A stretch of DNA of 64,000 nucleotides, from assembly GCF_025449215.1 (NCBI RefSeq), contig NZ_CP104900.1:310001-374000 (forward strand), given 5' to 3'. This DNA comes from Shewanella seohaensis. GTDB lineage: Bacteria > Pseudomonadota > Gammaproteobacteria > Enterobacterales > Shewanellaceae. The stretch's first letter is position 1, and each line of letters begins with the position of its first letter. The translations under genes were made by a program, and so were the position numbers. Shown one piece after another: positions 23,984 to 35,778 of this stretch. The notes below the pieces were generated by a model. That model had not been told where the DNA came from. It searched no databases and worked only from the letters and a program-made list of their open reading frames with translations.

Positions 23984-24795
23984 CTATTCACCAATTAAAA
24001 TCTTATCCCACTCTAAATTGGGCGCACCAACAACAATAAAGTTAGGATTTTCAAGCGTTTCACGCTCGTTATAGGTTAAAGGCTGCAGCTCGGTATCCAT
24101 GAGCTGGCCACCCGCCTCCTCAATAATAATCTGCGCGGCGCCAGTGTCCCACTCACCTGTCGGCCCGACTCGCACATAACAATCGGCGCGTCCTTCGGCA
24201 ACCAGACAGCTCTTCAGGGCCGCACCGCCCATGACCACCAGCTCACAGTGCTTAGGCTGATTGAACAGGGTCAACACAGATTGAGGGTCCTGACGACGAC
24301 TCACCGCTAACCTTAGGGAAACTTGCTCACGGTGCTCAATTTGCCGACTACTAATACGCACTTCTTGCTTATCGGTCCGTTTATAGGCACCTAATCCCGC
24401 GATAGCGTAGTAGCACACCTGCGTCATCGGCACATACACCACACCCATCACCGGACGATTGTGTTCCACCAGCGCGATGATCACCGAAAAGTCACCACTA
24501 CCGGCAATAAACTCCCCGTGCCATCGAGAGGGTCGACTAACCAATAACGTTTCCAGCCTTCACGCACGCTTAGGGGAATATCGGCAGCCTCTTCAGACAG
24601 GATAGGAATATCGGGCGTCAATGCGGCTAAGCGTTCACAGATCAGCTTATTCGCCGCTAGGTCCGCCGAGGTGACAGGGGTATTATCAGACTTGGTTTCT
24701 CGCTCAAAATTACCCTTGAGGTAAATCTCACGAATAGTGCGACCCGCATCCGTTGCTATCGCAATCACCTCGTCGATTAACTCTTCTGGCTTCAT
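23984..24795 (-). CDS. cysQ: 3'(2'),5'-bisphosphate nucleotidase CysQ (frame break)
   Basis: Hydrolyses 3'-phosphoadenosine 5'-phosphate, the by-product of sulfate assimilation and of sulfotransferases. The inositol-monophosphatase-fold motifs are visible: LSEEAADIPL, DPLDGTGEF (after repair) and GEWDTGAAQII. The frame breaks at the CCCC run at 24514-24517, one base missing. Repaired length is 270 residues from the ATG at 24793-24795, against 246 in E. coli. It is 70 bases downstream of nudE. The sulfotransferase encoded at 35.8-37.4 kb would produce this enzyme's substrate. Confidence 0.93.
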
Positions 24796-24865
24796 AACCA
24801 CTCCAATCGCAAACTTCGCGAATGATTTACAAGCACTCAGTTGCTGAACGCTTTAACGAAAAAGA

Positions 24866-25417
24866 TTATTTAAGTTGTAGGTGTTTCTGCGCTAAAAACA
24901 ATGCGCTCACACTACGAGATTCGGAAAAATCGCTATTATCGAGTAACGCTTCCCACTCGGCCAACGCCCAAGGCACGACATCTATGGGTTCTGGCTCATC
25001 GCCTTCGAGCCGGCTTTCATATAAATCTTCTGCTATGAAAATTTGCATCTTGCTAGAGAAATAACCCGGCGCAAGGCTAAGTTCTTTCAACAATGTCAGC
25101 TTACGCGCCCCAAAACCGATTTCTTCCTGCAATTCTCGATTGGCCGCTTCGATAGCTTGCTCACCTGGGTCTATTAATCCCTTAGGAAAACCTAGCTCGT
25201 AATTGTCGGTGCCAGCGGCATATTCACGGGCTAACAGCATGTTACCTTGATGAATGGGCACCACCATCACAGCACCACGACTACCACCTTTCATCCGCTC
25301 ATACTGGCGCTCGACACCGTTGGAGAATTTAAGATGGACCTGTTCAATTTGAAACAAGCGGCTCTTAGCGACAACTTCGGTATGTAAGATTTCCGGCTTA
25401 TGGTGCCGCTGCGACAT
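24866..25417 (-). CDS. nudE: ADP compounds hydrolase NudE
   Basis: Nudix hydrolase acting on ADP-ribose, NADH and diadenosine polyphosphates in the E. coli family. The 183-residue protein has a perfect Nudix box from GLIDPGEQA through RELQEEIGFG at about residues 77-99. In E. coli nudE lies near yrfG, hslR, hslO and pckA; here the same neighbours occur about 15 kb away across the surface-protein locus and the gsp operon. It is first of a nudE-cysQ-GNAT run on the minus strand. Confidence 0.94.
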   Translation of the reverse strand: MSQRHHKPEILHTEVVAKSRLFQIEQVHLKFSNGVERQYERMKGGSRGAVMVVPIHQGNMLLAREYAAGTDNYELGFPKGLIDPGEQAIEAANRELQEEIGFGARKLTLLKELSLAPGYFSSKMQIFIAEDLYESRLEGDEPEPIDVVPWALAEWEALLDNSDFSESRSVSALFLAQKHLQLK

Positions 25418-25617
25418 AACTGCCCCTGGATAAAAATAGCAACAAACAAACTAGGATAAGTGACAATCTTACTATCCTGTCTTTAATCTACAACCTGAAT
25501 TTAGTGCGGCTATTCCAAAGACCACCATCCAAGCCATGGGATTTAAATCACATACTCAGCCACGACAAAGGAGAAGCGGTTAAAATTTTCTGCTTTTTAT
25601 CGCGAAAATTCACCAAC

Positions 25618-25641
25618 AAAAAAGGGGCTAAGCCCCTTTTA
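25618..25641 (-). terminator. Rho-independent terminator after the giant exoprotein gene
   Basis: Minus-strand AAAAGGGGC-TTA-GCCCCTTTTTTG stem with U-tract, 14 bases past the stop codon at 25655. Confidence 0.9.
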
Positions 25642-25654
25642 ATGTCGACATAAA

Positions 25655-28600
25655 CTAAAACTGATAACGCAGATTGAGTTGATAGCTCAATAGGTCATTC
25701 GGTTCAATATCAATGTATTGATAACCTAAGCCTACAGACCAAGCATCACTAAATTGGTAACTGAAACGCACTCCCGCATACCAATCTGTGCCATCTAAGT
25801 CGGTCTTGATCGTGGTATTGCCCATGCTACTACTAATATCCGCTTGCCAATGGAACAAGCCAACGGGCACCTCAAAACGCCAGCCTTGATGCTGCAGCAA
25901 GGTAAATCTCAAGCCCAACGTAACCCCATCGGCAAGGACTGGAGTGACGGCTTTCACCAACTCATGGTATTGCTCCGGCGTTAGCGTTGCGCCCTTAATT
26001 CTCGCACTTCCTTCACCAAAATCGGCATAGCCCAGTTCTAACGCTACGGTCGGCGTCCATTGATAACCCAGACTCACCCCAAAAGCAGTATCCGAGTCAT
26101 CGACGTTGAGGAGCTGTCCCTCTCCCACTTGGATATTCAACTCAGGCAGTGTTTTATCGGCCTGAGCTTGGCCAATAAAACCCTCAACATACCAGTCTGT
26201 TGCCTGCGCCTGTTGCGTCACACTGAGCAATAACAGGCAGCCTAAGGCCAATCGCTGTAACTCACGGCGACGCAACATCGCGCATACCAAAATAAATGCC
26301 AACGCCCATAAGGTCATACTACCTCCTCCCGATTTATTATCGATAATGACCTCTTGATAGGCTTTCACCGTGATAAGCACTTGCCCCGTCGCTTCACCAC
26401 CTTGGCCGTCGCTAATCCTATAGGTCACGGTATCCACACCATCGAATCCTGTTTTAGGGATATAGCGCAGTTTATTCGCCTCAATAGTCACAGTGCCTTG
26501 TTGAGCCGTCGCACTTAGCAGGGTCAACGTATTACCATCCACATCAGTGTCATTACTTAGCACATCGATAAGCAGGCTGGTACGATCATCGGTGGCGGCG
26601 CTGTCGTCGACAGTCACAGGTGCAGTGTTGCCATTCACCACTATCGTCAGCTCACTACTTGCCGTACCACCTTTGCCATCGGTAATGCTATACACCAACA
26701 CATCGGTGCCGATAAAGTCTGCCGCCGGCATGTAACTGATCCGTTGATCCGCTAACACTGTGACGGTGCCAAACTCACTAATCACTTGTGTGACGCTCAA
26801 ACTATCCCCATCGCTATCCGTATCGTTGGCAAGCACATTCACATCAATACTCTGGTTCCAAGCAATTGCTGCGGAGTCGGGATTGGCGACAGGTAAGTGG
26901 TTACCATTGAGCATCACAGCAACACCACTTGGGTCAACAATAGTACGGTTAGCCACACCATCATCATCGTTAGGGCCGCCATCTTCGATGGTCAACTGCA
27001 CACACCAATGGCCTTCAGTTAATCCCGGCGTCCAACGGCTATCCCCCGGTGGCGGGCAGAAACCACGCTCACCCTCGGTACTGGCGACAATGTTGTTTGC
27101 ATCAATCACAAAGTCTCGCCAGCCCGCTTGAGCATTGAACTTGCGATAGACGGCATTCGCAGGAACGGGCGAACGTTGTGGCAATACCAAGCTATAGCTT
27201 TGACCCTGTTGTGGTAGGCCCGTGGCGATAAAGTCGAAAATACCGCCAACATTGGCTGCTAAAGCATCTTCAGCCACGGCTTCTGGCTGTAGCTGCACGC
27301 CGCTCTGTCCACGGCTTAGGGCAATATTCCCCAAACGTAAACAGACGCCCGCCTGCCCTTCGGCCAAGAAGTAGACTGGCTGCAATTCACCTTCAGGCAT
27401 CACATTACAGTCGTTATTTGCATCCAAATAATCTGGGATGCCATCACGATCGTTGTCGCTATAGCCTTCTTGATCATCGGGAATTAAATCGCCATCCGTA
27501 TCGGCACTCGTCAATGCGGCTAAACTTGGACGCACTACGATGTACACTGTTTCGGTACTCGACAGCACAGGCGAACCATCATCGGTCACCGTTAGGCTCA
27601 CAGGATAAATCCCCGGTGACACCGCGGCTGGAGAGAATGTCATACCTGTCGCATCCGCTTGCAAGCTTAATGCGCCGCTTGCCCACGTCAGCGTCAATGT
27701 ATCTTGCTCATTGGCATCGGAGGCAGTGGCACGAATATGCACATCACCGCCATTTTGCGCGACAATGACTTGCTGCTGGCCAGCTTGAGTCACCGCTAAA
27801 CTGACCTGTGGTGCAATATTGGCTTCGGTAATCACCACTTGAGTCTGCTGCTTACTACCAAGATTCAGGCTTGAATCTAGGCTGATAAGCACCTCTTCAT
27901 TCCCTTCGGTCACACCATCGTTCAGAGTAGTAAAGTGGATTTCTGCCATTTGACCCGAGGTTATCTCGACAACACCATCAACCAAATCATGGTCGCTGCT
28001 ATCGGCTGAACCGGATACTGTGTATGGAATACTCAATGGATAGTTTGGCGCCTCACCATTGAGGTGAACACTCACAGTCACTTGATTACCTTCAGCAACG
28101 ACTTGATCTTTGCTCAGTGAAATTAATGGATTGACTTTGATCTTCTGCGCTTTAATCGCCTTATTACCTTCGCCGTCAACTGCCTGCCAATAGGCTAAGT
28201 AGTTGCCAGGTGCGAAGAACAAGCTCTTATTCACCAGCGATACAGGTAATGGGTGCCCATTACGGTCAACCGCCTTGGCAAAACCGAGTTTCACCCGCGT
28301 AAACAGGCCAGTCGCATTCACCTCCACATCATCAGGTAGGATGATCACGGGTTGATTCGCTGAGTCAGCGCCTTCAATCAGCACATTCACTTTGGCGGTT
28401 GCTCGGCCTTTGTTGCCATCGCTAATGGTATAACGCAGTGCAACAGGCCCCACATAAGCCTCGGGCGCGGTAAAACTGAGTCCATCAGCAGTGATTTGCA
28501 CACTGCCAATATCCGCAGCGGCACCATCAATGGTTAAGGTGTCACCATCGACATCCACATCGTTTGCCAACACCACCAGCGAATAGGTGTCATTGGGGGT

Positions 28601-31600
28601 GCTGGTTAAGGTATAGCTGTCATCGACCGCTTGAGGATCGTCGTTCACAGGCGTAACCGTAATGGTGACAGTCGCAGGCTCCGAGCTTAACTCTGCATCT
28701 TTGGCAATAAAGTTAATAGAATCAGTACCATTAAAATCCTTCTCAGGCGTATAGAGCCAGACACTACCATGTTGCTCTAAGGTACCAGAGGCAGGTTGCG
28801 CGGTGATCTCATAGGTCAGAGGATCATTATCGGCATCCTCAGCGGCAAACGTAATCATCAGCGAACTATCTTCTTCTAGCGTCACTGTCTGATTGGTCGC
28901 AACTGGTGCATCGTTAACATTCGCCACCACAACCGTAAAGCTCTGGTCGGCCGTTAAACCATCCACGTCTGTGGCGCGTAGCACCACCGCATGGTTACCC
29001 ACGTTAGTGTTAGTCGGGGTACCACTCAGCACGCCCGTCGCCGCATTAAAACTCAGCCAGCTTGGCAGTGTGACTGCACTTAAAGTCAGACTGTCTCCCA
29101 CATCGCTGTCCGTCGCCACCAAGGTGTAGCTATAGGCAGCATCTTGGGTGGCACTGGTGAGTGCGGTTGAACTGATGGTCGGTGCATCATTGACGTTCGC
29201 CACCACAATCGTAAAGCTCTGGTCTGCGGTTAAGCCATCAACATCCGTTGCTCGTAACGCTACCGAATGGTTACCCACGTTAGTGTTAGTCGGCGTACCA
29301 CTCAGCACGCCCGTCGCCACATTAAAACTCAGCCAGCTTGGTAAGGTCACCGCGCTTAAGGTCAGACTGTCGCCCACATCGCTGTCCGTCGCCACCAAGG
29401 TGTAGCTATAGGCTGCATCTTGAGTGGCACTGGTGAGTGCGGTTGAACTGATGGTCGGTGCATCGTTGACGTTCGCCACCACAATCGTAAAGCTCTGGTC
29501 AATCGTCAGACCATCTCCGTCCGTGGCACGTAACAATACTGCATGGCTACCCACATTAGCGTTAGTTGGGGTACCACTCAGCACGCCCGTCGCCGTATTA
29601 AAGCTCAGCCAGCTTGGTAAGGTCACGGTACTTAAGGTGAGACTGTCTCCCACGTCGCTGTCTGTTGCGACTAAGGTGTAGCTATAGGCTGCATCTTGAG
29701 TCGCACTCGTTAACGCCGTTGAACTGATGGTCGGTGCATCGTTAACGTTCGCCACCACAATCGTAAAACTCTGGTCAATCGTCAGACCATCTCCGTCCGT
29801 GGCACGTAGCACCACCGCATGGCTACCCACATTAGCGTTAGTTGGGGTACCACTCAGCACGCCCGTCGCCGTATTAAAGCTCAGCCAGCTTGGCAGTGTG
29901 ACGGCACTTAAGGTGAGACTGTCTCCCACATCGCTGTCCGTTGCCACCAAGGTGTAGCTATAGGCAGCATCTTGAGTCGCACTCGTTAACGCCGTTGAAC
30001 TGATGGTCGGTGCATCGTTAACGTTCGCCACCACAATCGTAAAACTCTGGTCAATCGTCAGACCATCTCCGTCCGTGGCACGTAGCACCACCGCATGGCT
30101 ACCCACATTAGCGTTAGTTGGGGTACCACTCAGCACGCCCGTCGCCGCATTAAAGTTCAGCCAGCTTGGTAAGGTCACGGTACTTAAGGTGAGACTGTCT
30201 CCCACGTCGCTGTCTGTTGCGACTAAGGTGTAGCTATAGGCTGCATCTTGAGTCGCACTCGTTAACGCCGTTGAACTGATGGTCGGTGCATCGTTAACGT
30301 TCGCCACCACAATCGTAAAGCTCTGGTCTGCGGTTAAGCCATCAACATCCGTTGCTCGTAACGCTACCGAATGACTGCCGACGTTAGCATTAGTTGGCGT
30401 ACCACTCAGCACGCCCGTCGCCGCATTAAAGTTCAGCCAGCTTGGTAAGGTCACGGTACTTAAGGTGAGACTGTCTCCCACGTCGCTGTCTGTTGCGACT
30501 AAGGTGTAGCTATAGGCTGCATCTTGAGTCGCACTCGTTAACGCCGTTGAACTGATGGTCGGTGCATCGTTAACGTTCGCCACCACAATCGTAAAGCTCT
30601 GGTCTGCGGTTAAGCCATCAACATCCGTTGCTCGTAACGCTACCGAATGACTGCCGACGTTAGCATTAGTTGGCGTACCACTCAGCACGCCCGTCGCCGC
30701 ATTGAAGTTCAGCCAGCTTGGCAGTATCACGGCGCTTAAGGTCAGACTGTCGCCCACGTCGCTGTCCGTCGCCACCAAGGTGTAGCTATAAGCCGCATCT
30801 TGAGTGGCACTCGTAATTGCTGTTGAGCTGATGGTCGGTGCATCGTTGACGTTAATCACTCTCAGATCAAAGGGAGGAAGACTGGCAGACAGTGAACCAT
30901 CTGACACACTGATCACAATACCGTTAATCACACCCACATCTTGATTAGAAGGTGTGCCAGATAAAGCTCCCGTTGCGCTATTAAAGGTCAGCCATGAAAT
31001 AGTCTGATTAATACTAAACGTTAGACTATCTCCAAGGGAATCAGTCGCTACTGGCGCGAAGTTATATAACGCACCTTGGTTAACGGTTAACGTTGGTGTG
31101 CCATTAATGACTGGTGCGCCATTGGGTTTTACTGTGTTACTTGCCGCTGAAGCACTACCTAAACCAGCCGAATTTGTCGCAGCTACAGTAAATGAATAGG
31201 AAGTACCGTTGGTTAATCCCGTAATAGTGATGGGTGAAGAAGCACCCGATGCGGTAATACCACCAGGAGTAGAGACTAAGGTATATCCCGTAACTGCTGT
31301 ACCACCACTAAATCCTGGAGCGGTAAAACTCACCGAGGCTTGAGCATCACCCGCTGTCGCCGTGCCAATGACTGGCGCACCAGGAACAACAGCATTCACT
31401 GTAAAGGAACGACTAACTTGAGTCGCTGGTAAATAACTGGCGTTACCAGACTGATCTGCATTAATAGTACAAGTTCCCGCAGTGACGAATGTCACAGCAC
31501 CAAGGCTTGTGATCGTACAGACACCAGTTGTGGATGAAGTAAAGGTAGGTAACAAACCAGAATCAGAAGTCGCACTAAACATTGGTGACGCACCAAAGTT

Positions 31601-34600
31601 CTGCGCACCGGGGTTATTGAAAGTAATGGTCTGAGTCGCTTTGGGGGTTATCGAGTTGGATGCTGCTGATGCAGGGCCCGTACCCGCAGAGTTATCGGCG
31701 GCCACAGTAAAGGTATAAGCTTGGCCATTTGTTAAACCCGTAATCACAGTTGGGGAACCGGCCACATTCACAGGTGCCACGTCAGGGGGACTTGTTGTAA
31801 CTCTATAACCAGTAATTGTAGTGCCGCCAGTATTGGCTGGCGCAACAAAGGCAACGCTCGCTTGGGTATCGCCCGCAGTAGCCACCACGCTGGTTGGAGC
31901 CCCGGCAACAATGGCATTCACAGTAAAGCTACGAATTACCTGAGCTGCAGCTAGGTAACTGCTATCACCCGCCTGATCCGCATTGATGGTACAGGTTCCG
32001 ACAGTGAGGAAGGTTAATACACCCACACTGGTAACTGTACAAACACCGGTTGTAGAAGACGTAAACGTAACATTCAGTCCTGATGTCGCTGAAGCGCCAC
32101 CATTTACAACCCTCAAATCCGGCGTGGTACCAAAGTTTTGTGAACCTGGGTTGGCAAAGGTAATCGTCTGCGGCGATGCAGGAACTACTGCATTGGTAGC
32201 GACAGAAGCGGCACCTGTCCCGACAGAGTTAGTCGCCGTCACCGTGAAAGTATAGGAAACACCATTAGTCAGGCCAGTCACTGTAATGGGTGATGATGAA
32301 CCTACCTCTGAAAGCCCACCGGGGTTAGCTGTCACGGTATAACCATTGGGGCTAATAGCTGCTCCCCCGTACTGGCTGGAGCAGTAAATGTCACAGTCGC
32401 TTGCTGGTCACCGGCGGTTGCGGTACCGATGGTCGGTGCACCGGGAACCACCGCATTCACCGTAAAGCTACGGGTTACTGTACTCGCCGCATTGGTTGAT
32501 GAATTACCTGCCTGGTCTGCATCAATCGTACAAGTACCCGCACTCACAAAGGTCAATGCACCACCGGAAGAGATAGTACAAACACCAGTGGTAGACGAGG
32601 TGAAGCTGACCGTTAGCCCAGAGCTAGAAGTCGCCGTCAAGGTTGGCGTAGCGCCAAAGTTATAGTTGGCCGGTTGGGTAAAGGTAATAGTCTGATCGGC
32701 CTTGGGGGTTACCGAGTTGGAGGCCGCCGAGGCAGAGCCAGTCCCAATGCCATTGGTTGCGGTTACCGTGAATGTATAAGCCGTACCGTTAGTCAATCCA
32801 GTCACGGTAATAGTACAAGCCCCGGGCCAGCACAATTTCCTATCGCCCCTCCAGGATTAGCTGTTGCGGTGTAAGTGGTAATAGCCGAACCACCATTACT
32901 ACCAGGAGCGGTGAAGGTCACGTTTGCTTGACCATCCCCCGCTGTTGCCGTACCTATCGTAGGTGCACTTGGTGCAGTAGGAATTGCGACCGTGTGGGTT
33001 GTACCGCTGCTATAGGCAGCAGGACCTGAATTACCAGCGGCATCTGAAATATTGGTGGAACCATTCAGGTTGAGCTTTATCGTACCATTGCCAGTAATAC
33101 CACTCACCGTCACTGTCACACTGGATCCCGAACTGGAAGAAACACTGGCAATAGTGCCCGATGCGCCACCGGTAGTGCCCAAGGTAAAGTCATCAGTAGA
33201 TATATTGTTGACTGTTTCGCTGAAATTTACAGTGAAATCAACACTGACATCGGTTGATACTGCGCCACCCGATGGTGACGTACTGGTCACCGAAGGTGTT
33301 ACACCATCGACCACCAACGCTTTATTAGCACCCAACGAGTTGGCAGCACCCGGTGTTGCCAATGTCAGCGTTGCGTTGTTGCTAGCGGCGTCACGAATGG
33401 TACCACTGTTTAACGCCAGTGCACTGGTTGATACGTAGTCCAAATCGCTGCTATTGTCGCCCGCCTGAACGGTGTAGCTGAAGGTCAAGCTACTGGTTCC
33501 ACTGCCACTGGTATAATTAACGGCACGATCTGTAGTGCCGGTCTCCAGGGTTAATTGCGGCGTACCAGTGACATTGACCACTTCACTAAAGTTAACTTGG
33601 ATACTGATGCTATCACCCACTTTATAAGTGCCATTGGCTGTACTGGCTGTCACGGAAGAAACGGTGGGAGCAGTGCTATCAACCAGAACACTGGCTGTGG
33701 AACCGACAGAATTCAAGGTGAGCGTCATGTCATTGTTAGCGGCATCTTTCATGGTTCCGCCGTTCAAACCAAGCGCACCTATGGTAATACCGTCAGAATC
33801 AACCAAACCACTCTCAACCGTGTAACTAAAAACCAGCGCCGAGCTTCCAGAGCCCGACGAATAGGTTGCGTATTTGGTTGTGGCGCCAATGGTCAAGGCG
33901 ATGCGGGGGTTCCACCACCCGTGTTCACTATGACGTTTTCGCTCGTGTTAACAGTGAAGCTCAGTGATTGCCCGGTGATATAAGTTGCATTCGAAGGAAC
34001 ACTTACGCTGGTGACAGCGGGTGGTGTGGAGTCAATATCCGAGAAGTCTATTTGATCCATCATAACCGCAAGGGGTTTACCGTCGGCTGAAGTGAATCTA
34101 ACTTGATCAATACCAGTCCACGCGCTACCGAACGTCAATAAACCCGCGTTGGCTGAATTACCAGAACTGGACTCTTCTGCTGGCGTTGTTTGGCGATCAT
34201 AAACAATAGCTGCATTACCCACGCCATAGGTTCCATCGGCGGTAAATGTTACAGTGGCACTCACTACTAAGCTACCGTTGTTATAGCCCGTGACAGTATA
34301 CACCTCTGCAGTTAGAGAACTCCCGCCCCAGACTTCTGCTCTTAGCGATTCGAGCTTGAAGTCATTAGCGTTGCTAACAGAAGCAAATTGAAAGTAGGTA
34401 CCAGAGCTATTATACCAAGCCGAAGTAATACCATTTCCGCTGCCTAAAGTGGGCAAGTTACCTGTAATATTGCCTATTGTATCAACACGAATGACCTCAG
34501 CGGTAGTGTCAGCTGAGTAGATGACGCCATTAAAAGTAATTGATGGATTGTTCTGCTGGGCGCTTTCTTGTGGCGTTATCGCATCGAAATTTTGGTCTGG

Positions 34601-34677
34601 GGTGCAGCAGCAAAGACTAAATTTGCCCACATACATGATGAAATTAACAGACTCCATTTGATGTTACGTAAAGTCAT
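25655..34677 (-). CDS. Giant repeat-rich exoprotein with GlyGly-CTERM-like anchor and C-terminal beta-barrel (four frame breaks)
   Basis: Repaired, this is one protein of about 3,008 residues. It starts with a signal peptide, MTLRNIKWSLLISSC then MWANLVFA, from the ATG at 34675-34677 (an in-frame ATG 15 bases upstream is possible). Then come a novel-looking N-terminal domain, Ig-like Big repeats, several fibronectin III domains alternating with Cys-containing Ig-like units, an Ig/cadherin-like domain, seven near-identical 92-residue He_PIG/cadherin-like repeats, cadherin-like and Calx-beta domains, a TSP3-like Asp-rich segment, two more cadherin-like domains, a GGGS-helix-RRR segment and a roughly 180-residue barrel ending in F. 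Breaks lie near 34600, 33897-33908, 32819-32826 and 32364-32370, each in a C or G run and each fixed by one base. It is probably a surface adhesin; function is not proven. Confidence 0.85.
26201..26329 (-). other. Internal GlyGly-CTERM-like segment running into a signal-peptide-like segment
   Basis: The sequence reads SGGGSMTLWALAFILVCAML then RRREL. A Gly-rich turn, one hydrophobic helix and an Arg cluster match the GlyGly-CTERM sorting signal, which normally ends a protein. Here the frame continues. Starting at the ATG 26276-26278, MLRRRELQRLALGCLLLLSV plus TQQAQA is itself a good signal peptide with an AQA cleavage site just before TDWYVEGFIG, the start of the barrel. Either the barrel is fused or it is made by internal initiation; no clear ribosome site precedes that ATG. 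Confidence 0.6.
28913..30844 (-). repeat. Seven tandem 276-bp repeats inside the giant exoprotein gene
   Basis: The block is 1,932 bp, exactly 7 x 276, each unit encoding 92 residues from DAPTISSTA to VVANVN. Units contain PSWLNFNAATGVLSGTPTN, the He_PIG / dystroglycan-type cadherin-like signature. DNA identity between units is very high, with shared substitutions (TDGDGLTIDQ in units 3-5, TDVDGLTADQ in 1, 2, 6, 7) that point to recent duplication and gene conversion. The copy number in the real genome may differ if the assembly collapsed repeats. Confidence 0.95.
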
Positions 34678-34913
34678 GGTGCTAAATCCCATAATTTAGT
34701 AAAACTTCAAAAATATCCAAAATAGCGGACGCCACTTACCTTGCAGCTAAAATGACCATTTCAAATAATTCACGTAACAAAAAAAACGATTAGCAACCAA
34801 CATAACAAACATTTTTCTAGACATATACTTTTCATGTTAAGCTCTTATCAGTTAATCATTAATGGATAACTTGTGAGTTGTTCACAGATTATTTATCCAT
34901 TTACCATTTTTGA

Positions 34914-34935
34914 AGAGCATCACAATGATGATGCT
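34914..34935. repeat. Hairpin between the collar-protein gene and the giant exoprotein gene
   Basis: GAGCATCA and TGATGCTC arms with a 6-base loop, just past the stop of the collar gene. There is no U-tract on the minus strand, so it is not a classic terminator; transcription may read on into the exoprotein gene. The rest of the 34678-34959 gap is AT-rich and shows no convincing promoter. Confidence 0.45.
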
Positions 34936-34959
34936 CCTATTATAAAAACCGACATGGCA

Positions 34960-35544
34960 TCAATTACGCGTTGGATAAAGACCTTCCAACGCAATAATAA
35001 AATTCATCCCCAGATACGGGTTTCTGATTGAAAATGGCTGACTTCCACCTGCAAGCTGCACAATAAAATTTGCATTTATCGGATTTGCGAGGGAAACAGG
35101 ATCGTTCAGCTCATCTGACCAAATTGCGGCAGCAGGTGACCCACCCGCGGCAGATGCACCCAAAATATTGTTAGTTGCTGAAGGTGTCGTTGATGCATTC
35201 GATCCGGTACCCGCTACTTGTAACGAGCCAGAGCCTGCCTTAGTAACCTGGTGGCTATGTGCAGGCATCTGATTGATTGTCAGCGTTACACTTTCAACGC
35301 CACCCGCTTCACCAAGCATATAATTGCTAGTGTCAAGGCTCTGACCTATATGCACAGGAACACGCCCTTGTAAATTAGGCAGCGCAAAAGTCGTTTGGCC
35401 ATTGCCACCATAGGTAGTGCCTAGAATCGAAAAAAGTGCGGTATGTTGCGAGACGGACAATAATTGCCCATTACAAAAGGCCCAACCACGGGGAGCGAAA
35501 TTCCCAGCGAACATAGAGATTTGACCGATAAATGGCTCTGACAT
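34960..35544 (-). CDS. Phage tail collar-domain protein (microcystin-dependent/Mdp type)
   Basis: The 194-residue protein has the tail-collar domain at about residues 7-65 (GQISMFAGNFAPRGWAFCNG, and TTYGGNGQTTFALPNLQGR) and ends in GMNFIIALEGLYPTRN, as in the MdpB-like bacterial family. A Thr/Ser/Ala/Gly-rich stretch lies at about 100-145. No signal peptide is seen. There are no other phage genes nearby, so it is a chromosomal relative and not part of a prophage. A good ribosome site, AAGGAG, precedes the ATG. It sits between the modification enzymes and the giant exoprotein. Its biochemical role is unknown for the family. Confidence 0.88.
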   Translation of the reverse strand: MSEPFIGQISMFAGNFAPRGWAFCNGQLLSVSQHTALFSILGTTYGGNGQTTFALPNLQGRVPVHIGQSLDTSNYMLGEAGGVESVTLTINQMPAHSHQVTKAGSGSLQVAGTGSNASTTPSATNNILGASAAGGSPAAAIWSDELNDPVSLANPINANFIVQLAGGSQPFSIRNPYLGMNFIIALEGLYPTRN

Positions 35545-35778
35545 TGTATTTCTCCTTAAATAACGATTTTGTCTATGTAACGTCTTTTAATGGTTTAATT
35601 ACTCACGACAATTAATCGACAGCGAGTTCCTTCTGCTGATTACAACATCATCCACATCACACATTGGGGAGGTTATTATGCAACACAATTAAAACAGCTT
35701 AGTTACAACTAAACATATCTGAAAAATCGGCAAACACAATTAGGCAGAAATAATTTTGTGTAAATTATCAGCCAACGT

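Noticed and set aside
28913..30844. Repeats as a CRISPR array
   Set aside because: Units are 276 bp, contiguous, in frame and coding, with no spacers.
26547..33983. Many plus-strand open frames of 60-140 codons, some repeated every 276 bp
   Set aside because: They are antisense shadows of the giant exoprotein; the periodicity follows its tandem repeats.
32332..34657. Three separate adhesin genes upstream of the main exoprotein frame
   Set aside because: The pieces join at G/C runs with domain continuity, and only the first has a signal peptide; one frame-broken gene is simpler.
34960..35544. Tail-collar protein as evidence of a prophage
   Set aside because: No capsid, terminase, integrase or other tail genes are nearby; collar-domain Mdp proteins occur alone on chromosomes.
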